Positions 24,376 through 36,484 of a stretch of 64,000 bases of DNA are shown here, one piece after another. The translations under genes and the position numbers were made by a program. This DNA comes from Alnus glutinosa (Eukaryota; Streptophyta; Magnoliopsida; Fagales; Betulaceae), in contig NC_084891.1 of the NCBI RefSeq assembly GCF_958979055.1, positions 25,009,501-25,073,500 of the forward strand, read 5' to 3'. The notes under the pieces are model-generated. The model was not told where the DNA came from and searched no databases. It saw only the letters and a program-made list of their open reading frames with translations. Within the stretch, counting starts at the first letter, position 1. Every line of letters starts with the position of its first letter.

Positions 24376-25040
24376 GGGATAATTGCACCGTTGGTCCTTG
24401 TGGTATACCATAATTATTTTTCACTCCCTATGGTTTAAAAAGTTCATGGGAGGTCCTCGTGATATGCAATAATTACAAATCGATCCCTGGCATCAAATTC
24501 TGTTAAAATTTTTAACAGATTCCGTCAAATGCCACGTCAGCGACAAGTGTCGCCAATAAGATGGCGACACGTGTCCACTGTAATAAAAATATATAAATTT
24601 ATTAAAAAATAAATAAAAATACTTATTCTTTAAAAAAAAAAAACAAAAAAAGCTGAAGGGGCCGGCCACCCCTTTAGGGGCGGCCACCCCTGCGGCCACT
24701 GGGGGTGGCGCGCGGCCACCCCCAAAGGGGTAGCCGGCTCCTTCAACTTTTTTTTTTTTGAATTTTTTTTTGTTTTTTTTTTTTAAAGAATAAGTATTTT
24801 TATTTATTTTTTAATAAATTTATATATTTTTATTACGGTGAACACGTGTCGCCATCTTATTGGCGACACGTGTCGCTGACGTGGCATTTGACGGAATCTG
24901 TTAAAAATTTTAACAGAATTTGATGCCAGAGATCGATTTGTAATTATTACATATCACGAGGACCTCCCATGAACTTTTTAAACCATAGGGAGTAAAAAAT
25001 AATTATGGTATATCACAGGGACCAACGGTGCAATTATCCC
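24376..25040. mobile_element. MULE fold-back element, 665 bp, TSD ATATGTTAA
   Basis: A nearly perfect palindrome: the left arm starting gggataattgcaccgttggt is inverted at the right end, and pairing continues through most of the element to a GC-rich centre (24660-24745, ggccacccc motifs). The exact 9-bp duplication ATATGTTAA flanks it (24367-24375 and 25041-25049). It is non-coding. A transcript would form a very long hairpin and could feed small-RNA production. Confidence 0.9.
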
Positions 25041-25403
25041 ATATGTTAAAGACATGTGCCTTTAATAGGATTTCCTTTATTAAGATTACTTTGCACTTTT
25101 TACCTTTTCTTTTCTATTGCTTTTATTGTTTTAATATGTTTCTGTCAGTTTATATGTTTTTTAAATATATAAAATTAAGGGTAACTTTGTCATTAGGGGG
25201 GACATCTTTTGGTACTTTAAGGGAGAAGATTGACGCAATTAGTAGTTTGAGAGACATTGAAAATGAGGTGTTAATTCGAGGGGGTTATGTAAAAATATGT
25301 GAACTTTTTTGTTGGTTTTGGTTGAAGTTTTTTTCGTAAGCCATTACTAAACTTTTATAATGGCCCCTACTTTTTGTTAACATACTAGAGAAAACGAGAC
25401 TCA

Positions 25404-26539
25404 ATGCCAAGCGGAAAATCAGACAAGTGGCCAAAAGAGGATGAGGACCTTTTGGTCCAACTTCTTGTTGAATGTGTGCAGAACGGTTCCATTATCCGAG
25501 GGACCATGAACCCTGAATTGTGGGTGGAGCTAACCAATGTTTTGAATCCGAGGGCAAGTACAATTTAGACTCCTAGCCAGCTATCATCGAAGTACGTAAG
25601 GTTGCGAAAAGACCACAAAGACTTTTCTGGTCTATTAAATCATGAAACTGGCTTTGGTTGGGATCCAATATTAAACACAGTTTGTGGGACCCCGACGCAA
25701 TGGGAGTGTGTGAAGATGGTATGCTCTATCCCAAACTAGCTTGGTATGATCACTCTTATATATTATTTGGGGAATAATAGTTTTTTCGGGTTTCCGTAGG
25801 TGGATCGAAAATTTCACGCTTCAAAGCAAAAGGGTGCCGTAACTATGAGGAACTCGGGATCATATTCGATTGGTCCACAACAACTGGCATTCTCCGCCGG
25901 TCCTCTGCACAGTCCCCACTTGACACTGATGAAGAAGCACATCTTATGCACCGTATGTAGACAGAAGGCATACATGTGTACGATGGTAGGGTAGGTCGTA
26001 GAGGTCAACCCGAAGGTTATCTGTCACCCACATTTGTTGACCTTGGCAGTTCGCATGATGACGAGACTAGTGAACCTTCATTTGTTAAAGGTCGTTATAG
26101 AGGGAAAGAGCCAATGGTGGAGGATATAAGGGGTAGGGAAAATGCCCCGGCCCGTGATATCGGATTGGGCGTGAGCATGGGATCTTTAGGGAAAGGATCT
26201 TCAAGTAAAAAATCGTCAAGGGAAACAAAAGGCATGCTAAAAGCTACGAAGCAGGCTATGTACGATGAGGTGAGGGAGCTGGCGAAGGCAAGAAGAGAAT
26301 CCTAACAGCAGCAGACTCAGCAGGACTTGAGTTCGACACAACAATTCAGCACTGGCAAATCCGCACCTCCAATAAACCGGGCAATCGCTGTGCTGGATGA
26401 GTTGCAGGATGAAATTACAGTTGAGACTTACGTGGCTGCATCAATTGCCCTACTAGATGAAAAACTTCAAAACTTGTTTCTCCTTTGGAACAAAGAACAC
26501 AGATTGCTTTGGCTATCAAAGGTCAAGCCCTTGGACTGA
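25404..26539 (+). pseudogene. PIF/Harbinger ORF1-like Myb/SANT-like protein, disrupted
   Basis: The frame starts at ATG 25404. It contains a Myb/SANT-like domain (KWPKEDEDLLVQLLVE, later HETGFGWDP), then FKAKGCRNYEELGIIFDWSTTTG, a low-complexity part and a helical C-terminus ending at 26539. In-frame stops occur at about 25566 (TAG), 25958 (TAG) and 26303 (TAA). A probable intron starts at 25719 and ends near 25799, but the simple splice does not keep the frame. In PIF/Harbinger transposons this protein helps bring the transposase to DNA and the nucleus. The gene precedes the transposase relic at 26866 in the usual order. Confidence 0.75.
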
Positions 26540-26762
26540 CAATCTGAGTTGTTTGGTAGAATGTGTTATTTTATGTTAGTTTAATGTATTTTAGCTATTA
26601 GCTATGAGACAAGTTTAATTGGTGCAATGTGTTGATTTGGCTATCAAAGGTCAAGCCCTTAGACTGACAATCTGAGTTGATTGGTGAAATGTGTTATTTT
26701 ATGTTAGTTTAATGTATTTTAGCTATTAGCTATGAGACAAGTTTAATTGGTGCAATGTGTTT
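26511..26762 (+). repeat. Tandem duplication, period 128 bp
   Basis: The segment starting ggctatcaaaggtcaagccc is repeated directly at 26639 with only a few differences. The first copy covers the 3' end of the Harbinger ORF1 relic, so the duplication arose inside the transposon. Confidence 0.85.
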
Positions 26763-26865
26763 TACTACGTGCATATGTGACAATAATTAAGTGTTGAATG
26801 TGTGTTAGATGGTATTATTCACCAAATTATTTTAAACTGTATTGAATTAAGTCTCTGTTAGTAGG

Positions 26866-28205
26866 ATGGACGGATCTAACCTCCCTTTTGTACCCGCAGA
26901 TGAAGATAGAGACGAGGAACTTGATGACGAGATTTTCTTTTTAGTGAGTGCGATTGACTCATCAGACGACGATGAAAACACCAATGTGCCGCAACGCAAC
27001 TTGCCAATACAATGGGCCATGTACATAACATACATGCTGAACGGTCACCCAATGCCATGTTTTCAAATGTTTTGTATGGAGCCACCGGATTTTATATCTT
27101 TGTGTCTCGAGTTGATCGAGCGCTGGTTCATAGAAAGTACAAGGAACCTTGATGTTGAGGAAAGTGTTGCTATACTTTTTTTGCTTACTGGGCACCGCCA
27201 AGGGCAGGGGATCGCTGCAGATCGCTTTCAACACTCCACGGAGGCAATAAACCGGCATTATATTAAGGTGCTGAGAGCAGTGGGCTATCTGGCTAAGGTC
27301 TACATCAAAGTGAGACACAGGACTGGGGTGCACCCACACGTACGCAGTAATCCTAAATGTTATCCTTGGTTTAAGGTGAGTGTTGTTCATTTTTAACATA
27401 TTGACTCTATCAATGCCACTGTTCAAAACTTGTCAAACAAATGTACATTTTGAAGTTTATTTTTGTTCGAAAATTATTACAGGATTGTATTGGTGCAGTC
27501 GACGGCACACACATAAAGGCAATGATCCCGGTAGAGCACCACCGCTTCTTTCGTGGCCACAAAAATGAGTGCACACATAACATTATGACAGTATGCGATT
27601 TTGATATGTTATTCACGTTCATGTACGTTGGCTGGGAGGGAACCACAAACGATGACCGCATTTTTAAGGATGCTGTTACAACTGATCGAGGCTTTGAGTG
27701 GCCTGCACTATTATGTGGCCGATTCTGCATACCCATGCACACAGGGTTTCTTGTCTCCTTATAAAGGGGAGAGGCACCATCTCTCTCATTTTCGCAATCG
27801 GCCTCTGCCCATGGGTATAAGGAACTGTTTAACTTCAGACATTCCTCACTACGAATGATTATCGAGAACTGCTTCTCCAGATTGAAGAGGAGATGGCGTA
27901 TGTTATACGATATGCCTAAGTACTTATTGCCACGTCAACCTGGCATTATAATGGCATGTTGTACACTGCACAACTTCATTGGGACACGTAATCCAAATGA
28001 TCAAATATTCAACGGCACTGATGCACCAGAACCAGGGATGAGTGAGCAGCCTTATGCATATGGCAACGATGATGAGGTAGGCCCCTCACATTCAAGACAG
28101 TATGACTTCTCATCTGAAGCTGACGTTGGAATGACCAATTTTAGAGAAGGCGTTGCACAAGCAATGTGGGATAATGCACATGGAAACGACGATGGGGATA
28201 ATTAA
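26866..28205 (+). pseudogene. PIF/Harbinger DDE transposase (HARBI1-like), frameshifted
   Basis: ATG 26866 opens an exon to 27375; a GT-AG intron (27376-27482) leads to DCIGAVDGTHI. The family landmarks are all present: an N-terminal helical domain (DVEESVAILFLL, NRHYIKVLRAV), the first Asp in GAVDGTHI, the NDDRIF motif, ADSAYP, YKELFNFRHSSLR and the final Glu in IIENCFSRLKRRW. However, ADSAYP...FRNRP lies in a different frame from the segments before and after it, so two roughly compensating frameshifts (near 27695 and 27805) break the reading frame. Intact members cut and paste the element at TTA/TAA sites. This copy is unlikely to make active enzyme. Confidence 0.88.
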
Positions 28206-29027
28206 AAAAATGGCAATTATTTGTATAATATATGCCGGATATTTCTAGAGATTGCTACTTGAACTGTAATGGAGCTATGCATTTGACTGGCTGCCAAGCT
28301 TTGTTCGGAATTGACCTGCGTTTTTTTCTTTCCATAGATTTATGCATGTTTTTTCTTTCTTTATTTTACATTATTATATGTGTGCATTTGTCTTAGATTT
28401 AGCTTACCCAAATTAATTTAAGTTAAATGACATTAATTTCAGTTTTTAAATGATACTTTACGAAAATTAATTTATAGTAAAAATATAAGAAAAAGAGGTA
28501 TTCTTCTTGGATTTTAAAAAGTAAATTGATTTATATTAAACGGGAAAATGTGGTATTTTTTTTAGATTGAAAAAAGCAATGTAATTAAAATTAAAAGCAA
28601 AAATAGTTAGGGGCAAAATGGGAAACCAAGAGGGAATGGACCCTCATCAGTCTCTTATACCAACAGGGAATACAAAATGATTAGGGGCAAAATGGGAAAC
28701 CAAGAAATGGACAGTGAAGATGAGGACTGGGCCTTCTCGAACTGCAGGAAATCAACGGCAAGCGGCATTTTTCTCTTGGTCCGGGCTGCACGAGTGGGTT
28801 GCAATTTTATTATTTTTTTAATTTTATAATTAATTTTAATTAAGTATGAAATTTCCTTTTAATAGTCAATTTTTTAATTATTTTATTTATTTCATTCATA
28901 ATTCCACACTACTTTTCATAACATCAATCATTATACACAACTTTTCATACATCAAATCATTTCTAATAATTTCCTACCATTAAAAAACACTACTTTTCAA
29001 TCTCAAAAATTTAACACCCAAACACAA

Positions 29028-29058
<31 letters not shown>

Positions 29059-29331
29059 CTCTAGACTCTATTTGCCTAGAAATTCGTAAAGAGAATAAAA
29101 ATTTAATTATGATTTCAAAAATTTAATACCCAAACACACCACCATTACACTTTTTTTTTTAATTTTTAGATGACCAAACCTTTACAGTACTTAAAAACGT
29201 ACTTTGTTCTTGAGCAAATTTTCTAAGAAATAAAAAACAAACAGTGAAAAAGGGACAACTTTCTTTCGTTGACTGATTGAGTTTGACGGTGTCATTTTGG
29301 ATGGAACTTATTAACCAAAACTCTCATTTAA
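28206..29331. other. Downstream of Harbinger relic, no gene
   Basis: AT-rich sequence. A 25-base direct repeat (ttaggggcaaaatgggaaac and following bases) occurs at 28606 and 28680. MITE-like ends (cccaaacacaatt at about 29015, cccaaacacaccac at about 29130) lie to the right. The terminal repeats of the Harbinger element could not be located with confidence. Confidence 0.45.
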
Positions 29332-29679
29332 CGTATACAATGGCCTCTTCATAGTTTTTTTAAATTTAATTTTAAAAATCAACTTTTAAACTATCAAACA
29401 ACAAACTCTCTAAATGTTTATCTACTTTAAATAAATAATATTTTTTTAATCATTCACAAATAACTACATACCATGAATACCATTATCTTTAAATAAATAC
29501 TAATTTTTTCTACTTTGGCATGGTTTCCAAAAAATATTATTAAAAAAATTATAACATTATATTTTTGGCTCTTTGAATTTAGAGAGAAAATCTTAAAGGG
29601 TCAATTATATGAGCTTAATTGTGGTTTTTGTTAAAAATATAGAGAAAAATTAAATATGAAGAGGCCATTATAAGTACTC
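29332..29679. mobile_element. Tourist-like MITE, 348 bp, TSD TAA
   Basis: The left end cgtatacaatggcctcttca and the inverse of the right end (gagtacttataatggcctct) match well. TAA flanks both ends (29329-29331, 29680-29682). A second, diverged copy of the family occurs at about 39900-40290. Non-coding. Confidence 0.65.
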
Positions 29680-29770
29680 TAAGGAGACACTCGTCATAAT
29701 TTTAGGCCAAATATCTTAAGAATTCGACTATTTTACATATATAACATTGACAAATCGGACATGGAACAGG

Positions 29771-30128
29771 GCAACTATAAATGACTAAGGGTCTACTCAA
29801 TTAAATGACCATAAAATTTAGAGATTTTTGCTAATTAGACTGTTGTTACACAGCTATATGCATGGAATGGAGGCAATTGATAAATAACAAAGGGTTCACT
29901 CAATTAAATGGCCATAAAATTTAGAGATTCTTGCCGATTAGACTGCTGTTACACAACTATGTAGGAGTGTACGAGCAGGATGGTTATTAATTGCTAATAA
30001 CCGCTAACCGGATAACCGAAAAACTGAAAATAACCACACCCGCATAACTGGATAGTCGGGTACCCCGATTGCGGTTACCGGTTATAGGGTTTTAGGAAAC
30101 CGGTTAATAACCGGGCAACCGATAACTA

Positions 30129-30164
<36 letters not shown>

Positions 30165-30950
30165 CAAATAATTATATTTATTATAAATGTATCTCAAACT
30201 CAACCTTTGAATTCAATTAATAAATCATCTTAAGGTTTTTAATATGAAGGTTTGGTATTTTTTTTAAATTGTCATCATATTTTAAATACAATACAATTGT
30301 CATTATATTTTATAATATTTATTTGTTTGATTTTCTTTGCAATCATTTTATTTAATCTATGGACTTGATTGTAAGCTCATTGAGATGAATGAATGGTAAA
30401 TGGTAAATGAAATTATATATGTTCAGTAGTATTTACCATTTAGCATTGAATATTGAATGGTTGGATATTCGATTAGAGAAATGCTAAATGTACTAATTTT
30501 TTTACTAAGAGATGGGTACTAAGATGATGTTAAGCTTATTTATTAGTACTATAGCTCGTAGCATTTCTTTTTATTAATTGTTTTAATTATCGCTAATGAA
30601 TAAGCTCAACATCAGTTAGTAAGGCTCCATTTGTAAAAATTTAAATACATGTAGCATTTTTCATTGGGTTAAAAAAAATAATAACAAAAAAAAAGTCAAC
30701 TATGTATGAAAACCAGTTACCCGGTTAATAACTGCAATCGGTTTACCAATTGCGGTTGTGGTTATTTAAATTGGAATAATCAAGTACATCGGTTGTGATT
30801 GCTGTTATAAGGAAATAATCGCAATCGATTGTACACCGCCCCTACAGCTGTGTGCATGGAATGGGGGCAATTAATAAATGACTCAATTAAATAGTCATAA
30901 AATTTGAAGATTTCCGCCTATTAAATTGCTACTACACAACTATGTGCCCA
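29771..30950. repeat. Three tandem copies of an approximately 102-bp unit, split by a hAT-like element
   Basis: Units beginning gcaa(c/t)... lie at 29771, 29873 and 30867. Each contains actcaattaaatg, cataaaatttagagatt and acacaactatgtgc-type segments. The second unit is interrupted by the insertion at 29962-30844. No function is evident. Confidence 0.75.
29962..30844. mobile_element. Non-autonomous hAT-like element, 883 bp
   Basis: The ends are inverted (taggagtgtac on the left; the right-end inverse is taggggcggtgtac). Subterminal regions are rich in short CGGTTA/TAACCG motifs at both ends. The flanking octamers caactatg and cagctgtg match at 6 of 8 positions, and comparison with neighbouring units of the tandem repeat shows the uninterrupted target. 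No transposase. hAT is the best fit. Confidence 0.7.
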
Positions 30951-32791
30951 TTACAAACGAAAGATTGTCTCCAAAATCCCAAAATATTAAGAAATACCAT
31001 CCGAAATACACCTCCAAAATCCTGTACAAGAAGGGTCAAAAACTTCAATGAAAGTGTGCATGGCACGAAGATTCCTAAAATATTATTGAGGTTATTTCAA
31101 AAAAGTTATATGATTTAAACTTTACTATCGGCACCACGCTGGTGGTTCTTTGACTTCTTTCATTTTTGTAAGCGTTGATACAACTTGATAGTTATGTTTG
31201 ACAGTACAAAAAACTGCATCAACAATTAAGATCTAGCTATTTTTTTTTTTTATTATTTATTTTTATCTATTTCTAATTTGTTCGAAATTGATTTAAACCT
31301 ATTTAATTAACATGAACCAGAAGAGAAATGCCATGCTTTGACATGACTGTTGGATTATTTGGTGGAGGTTTTTTCTACGTCGACATCTTTGTTACATCAG
31401 TACTGTGATCGAAGCGTCAAGATTGTCCCAACCTACCTCCTTTGACAAATTGAACATTTGGACTTCAACCCATATAATATGCTTATGTTCCTTTAGCGTG
31501 TTTATCAATCCTCTATTAGATAATTAATTATTCTTTTACAATATATGAATATATCATTAATTAAAAAATATGAATAATTGCACCATTGGTATCTGGAGTT
31601 CGCCTAAATTACAAATCACTCCATGTAATACAAAAAGTTCATGGATGGTTCCTGTGGTAAACTATAATTACGAACCGGCCACTCCCTGAACCCTTTTTCT
31701 GTCCGCCAAATTAACAAATTCCGTTAGTTTGTCACGTCATACCCAATAAGAAATCGACACGTGTCGATTACAATAAAAAAAATATGAATAAATAAAACTT
31801 AAAAAATATTTTATTTTATTTTTAAGAAAATAGCAAAGGGGTGGCTACCGGGAGTGGCCCGGCCATGTCTGGGGATGGCGCACAGCCTCCCGTAGGCCTG
31901 GGGTGGCCTCGTGTCGATTTCCTATTAGGTATGGCATAGTAAACTAACGGAATCTGTTAACTTGGTAGACGAAAAACGAGTTCAATGAGTGATTCGTAAT
32001 TATAGTTTACCACATGGACCCTCCATGAACTTTTTATACTACAGGGAGTGATTTGTAATTTAGGCCAACTCCAATGACCAGTAGTGCAATTATTCCTAAA
32101 AAATATGTTATTTTCAGGGGACTATTATTAATTTTTTAAGGGATCTCAGGAAACTAACTTAATGAATAGTGTAGCCATCAAGCAAGTCAACCCGGGACTA
32201 TATATGATTACTTGTGTTTTGTACTATAATTTCACTTTAAATTTTAATGATTATTTATAATTAAACAGTTCAAATTCTGTTTAATTTAATTAATGATTAG
32301 TTTAGGCCTTACATCACATATATGGAAATTGTAATGCAATTTCATACCATTGATCTGGTTATAAGGAAATCCTTGAAACTCACAGCATCCAAAAGGTCAA
32401 AGTGCCTAAAATTAAGTAGCCAAATTTGTATTTAAAGGTTCTTGGAAAATCCTCGGAAATTGCACGGACATTCCAATCGCAAAAGTCCATCGTGTCCAAA
32501 TTAATTATAATTTCTAGGAAAAATTAAGGCCAACTCTTCTCCTGGGCACAAAAACGAGAAGAAAACAATAATAAAAAATAAAATAAAATAAATGAAGATA
32601 AGTAAATGACATCGACGTCTCTTTTCAAGCCTTCACCAGTAATGATGATCATGGAGAAGAAGAAATAAAAATTCTCATTTGGGGTCTGAACGTCGTGAAC
32701 CAAAAAAGAAAAAAGAAAAGAAAGAATAATGAGTAGGATGTGCCGTAAATGGAGATCTGAACCATCACGTCCTTTACACCAACACAAAAGC
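30950..32791 (+). other. Upstream region of RLK-C
   Basis: 31310-31480 is homologous to the conserved upstream block of RLK-A and RLK-B (ctttgac..gactgttggattatttgg). After the MULE insertion, 32480-32790 corresponds to the leaders of A and B (gacatcgacgtct...tcaagcc). No TATA box is convincing. A short in-frame ATG at 32729 would add 21 residues before the signal peptide, and I do not use it. Confidence 0.55.
31571..32096. mobile_element. MULE fold-back element, 526 bp, upstream of RLK-C, TSD TAAAAAATA
   Basis: The terminus tgaataattgcaccattggt and the inverted right end (ccaatgaccagtagtgcaattattcc) are related to the element at 24376. The arms share aaaagttcatgga and acgtgtcgat motifs. The perfect 9-bp duplication TAAAAAATA lies at 31562-31570 and 32097-32105. 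It is more decayed than the first copy. It sits between the conserved upstream promoter block of RLK-C (31336-31400) and its start codon. Confidence 0.85.
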
Positions 32792-35700
32792 ATGGGATCG
32801 TCAACCTTTGGGAAGGTATGCTCTCTAATATCCTTCTTGTTGTTTGTTTCACCGAATGTTGTTTCTATTGAAGAAGCTGATGCTCTCCTCACATGGAAAG
32901 CAAGCCTCCAAAAAGAAGCCCAGTCTCAGCTATCTAGCCTATCTTCTTGGACTTTGCTTCCCAATAATGCGACCAATTCTTCTACCAATCTCAATTCAAG
33001 CACAAGCCCATGTTCTTGGTTTGGTGTTTATTGCAACCATGCTCAAAGTGTCATCGGTATAAATCTTACATGTTTAGGCCTCAAAGGTTCACTCCATGAA
33101 TTTTCATTCTCGTCTTTCCCGAATCTTGAATTTGTTGATCTCAGTATAAACTCGCTCTTTGGAACCATCTCACCTCAGATCAGTTACCTCTCCAAACTCA
33201 TCTATCTTGATCTCTCCATCAATCAGTTCTCTGGGAAAATCCCACCAGAAATAGGCCTATTGACAAACCTTGAGTTTTTGCGCTTGTCTAAAAATCAGTT
33301 GAACGCCACAATTCCTCCAGAAATAGGTCAGTTGAGGTCTCTTGTTGAGCTTGCTTTATACAGCAACTCCTTAAACGGTCCCATTCCTTCTTCTTTGGGC
33401 AATCTAAGCAAATTGGCTTACTTGTACCTCTATGACAATCCACTATCTTGTTCCATTCCTTTAGAAATTGGAAATCTTTCTAGCTTAACGGTGTTGGATT
33501 TGTCTCAGAACAATCTTTCTGGTCCCATCCCCACAGAAATAGGGCACATCCAATCTTTGAAGAATCTAAGCCTTGCAACCAACCATCTTGTTGGTTCTAT
33601 CCCAACGTCATTTTGTAACCTCGGAAACCTTACACTTCTCTATCTCTTCCAGAATAACCTCTCTGGTCCCATTCCAGAAGAGATAGGAAACTTGAAGTCT
33701 CTTGTAACTCTCGACTTGAGAGAAAATAAACTCACTGGTCCTCTTCCGGCTTCAATTGGCAACTTGAGCAAATTAGAGGTTCTGTACATTCGCGACAACC
33801 AACTCTCTGGTTCTATTCCTCGGGACGTAGAAAATCTCTTGAAATTGACTGTATTTCGAGTGGCCAGAAACCAATTCACTGGTTATTTGCCACAAAATAT
33901 TTGCCAAGGTGGATTGCTTCAAAACTTCACCGCAAATGGTAATAATCTCACAGGTCCGATTCCTAAAAGCGTGAGAAACTGCACAACTTTATATAGAATT
34001 CGTCTAGACGGGAACCAACTTACTGGAAATATATCAGAAGTTTTTGGGGTTTATCCGGACCTGGATTACATAAACCTCAGCGACAACAACTTTTACGGTG
34101 AACTTTCACCTAACTGGGGAAGGAGCTCACGACTAACAGATCTAGAAATCGCTGGGAATAATATCACTGGTAACATACCACCTGAGATTGCAAATGCAAC
34201 TCGACTACAAATTCTTAATCTTTCTTCAAATAACTTAGTTGGGGAGATCCCTAAGGAATTCGGGAGGTTAACTTCTTTGGTCAAACTTATATTGACGAAC
34301 AATCAACTTTCAGGTGGTATACCTTCAGAGCTCGGGTCCCTGACAAAACTTGAGTATCTTGATCTGTCCATAAATAAATTGAGCAACTCAGTTCCAGGAT
34401 GTATAGGAAACTTCTCAAATTTGTACCACATGAATTTGAGTCGCAACGAGTTTAGTCGTGGAATTCCGACTCAGGTGGCCAAGTTAGTTCAGCTGTCCGA
34501 GCTTGATCTGAGTCATAACCAACTCACGGGAGAGATACCAATAGAGTTCGAGAAGTTGCAAAGCTTGGTGACAATGGATATCTCCCACAACTACCTTTCT
34601 GGCATCCTTCCGAGGGCTTTTGAGGACATGCACGGCTTGTTGAATGTCAACATAGCATTCAATGACTTCTGGGGTCCAATTCCCAACAACAAAGCATTTC
34701 ACGACGCTCCGATAGAAGCATTGGAGGGGAACAAAGGATTGTGTGGCCAGGTGAAAGGGCTACAACCTTGTCAACCATCCACTCCCGACAAACATTTCCC
34801 GCAAAAAAGGATCGTGTTCTTAATCATATTCCCTATTTTGGGAGTACTAGTACTTTTATATGCCCTGATCGGAATGTCAATTTTTATAAGAAAAAAGAGA
34901 AGCTCGCCGAAAAAACAAGACGAGAACTTGTATCCGACATTAACCTTGGATGGGAAAAACTTGTACGAGGAAATCATAGCCGCCACCGGGGATTTTGATG
35001 CCACTTATTGCATTGGGAGTGGTGGATATGGAAGTGTCTACAAAGTACAGCTGCCATCGGGTAATATCGTAGCTGCAAAGAAAATCCACACATTATCCGA
35101 TGATGATTATGTGACTGAGCGGAAAGAGTTTTTCAACGAGATAAAGGCATTAACACAAATACGGCACCGAAACATTGTGAAGCTACATGGTTTTTGTTCA
35201 AATGCACGATGCCCGTTTTTGATTTATGAGTACCTTGAGAGGGGAAGCTTGGCCGCCATCCTAAGTGAAGAAAAAGAAGCTACAGCATTGAACTGGAGTA
35301 GAAGGGTGAATATTGTTAAAGATGTGGCGCGTGCCTTGTCATACATGCATCATGATTGCTCACCGCCCATTATTCACAGAGACATATCAAGCAAGAACAT
35401 TTTGTTGGATTCTGATTATGTAGCGCATGTTTCGGACTTTGGCACTGCTAAACTTCTGAAGCTAGACTCATCCAATTGTACTGGCTTTGCAGGCACATTT
35501 GGATATGTAGCACCAGGTAATTAATACTACTTTGTTTACACTTATGTCAGTTAGCAAACCATATTATAAAAACATATGCATTAACAAACCTCCTTCCAAA
35601 TTGTTTTGGCAGAGCTTGCTTACACAACGAAGGTGACCGAGAAATGTGACGTGTATAGCTTTGGAGTGTTAGCACTTGAAGTAATCAAAGGAAATCATCT

Positions 35701-35947
35701 TGGTGAATTCATCTCTACTGCATCGTCTCCCTATGCTAACATAGAGCTGAAGGACATATTGGACCAACGCCTTTCACCTCCCACAATTGAAGTTGAGGAC
35801 GAACTCATAAAGGTTGTGACTTGCGCAACTGCTTGCTTACGTGCAAATCCACGGTCTAGGCCAACCATGCACGTGATTTTTAAGATGTTATTAGCCTCAA
35901 CAACAGTACGTACTGTTAAACCTGGAGAACTTGATGAAATTGTCTAA
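32792..35947 (+). CDS. RLK-C: LRR receptor-like kinase, MIK2 / At1g35710 type
   Basis: Exons 32792-35516 and 35613-35947 give 1,019 residues. The start is the ATG of MGSSTFGK shared with A and B. Signal peptide 1-25, an LRRNT cap with a longer Ser/Asn-rich loop ([14 protein letters not shown]), about 23 LRRs, a membrane helix at about 671-695, then the kinase. The Gly loop [11 protein letters not shown], Lys in [15 protein letters not shown] and DFG (Asp 882) are intact, and the second exon completes the kinase and tail. It is more diverged from A and B than they are from each other, and it lies 18 kb further along. Activity as a plasma-membrane receptor kinase is expected from family membership; ligand and pathway are not predictable. 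Confidence 0.93.
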
Positions 35948-36443
35948 GTCATAAGGCTAGCTACCGTGTCCACCTTGAATATATGTACGTACTTGCTGAA
36001 ATCATCCAATTTTTTAAGTTATTGTCCTCCCAAAGGAAGTTTTTACGGTTCAAATATCCTAGAGAATCACTGCCAGCTCAAAGGAGAAGAAGGATGAGTG
36101 TAGGATGATACACACCTAGCTAGTACCACTTGTGGGGGTCAACTTAATTTGTAGGTTAAGATATGTAATTATTTTTGTAAACTTTAGATGTACTTAGCTC
36201 ATGTAAATTCATAATAAATATGACTCGGAGCGGGGGGGGGGGGGGGGGGGGGGAAGGTAAAACTTTTTTTAGTGAAAACATAGTTGCTTGGGGGTCCAAG
36301 CCCTAATGTAGCTCCGCCTCTGCATGGAGCTCCACTAATGTTTTAGATGCAAATGAAAATAAAGATCTTTTAATTTCCAATCTCTCAAGATCATTCAGTA
36401 AAAGAAACTGTAACATAACTAAGATAAGAGAGAGGTTCTAAAA

Positions 36444-36484
<41 letters not shown>

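Noticed and set aside
28606-28705. 25-base direct repeat as the ends of a transposon
   Set aside because: The repeats are direct, 74 bases apart and without inverted ends; a simple local duplication explains them.
20316-29145. One giant Harbinger element bounded by GGTGTGTTTGG ends
   Set aside because: The two ends are only weakly similar and no matching 3-bp duplication flanks them; several independent insertions lie between.
32729-32791. Upstream in-frame ATG of RLK-C
   Set aside because: It would place 21 polar residues before the signal peptide, and the other paralogues have no matching start.
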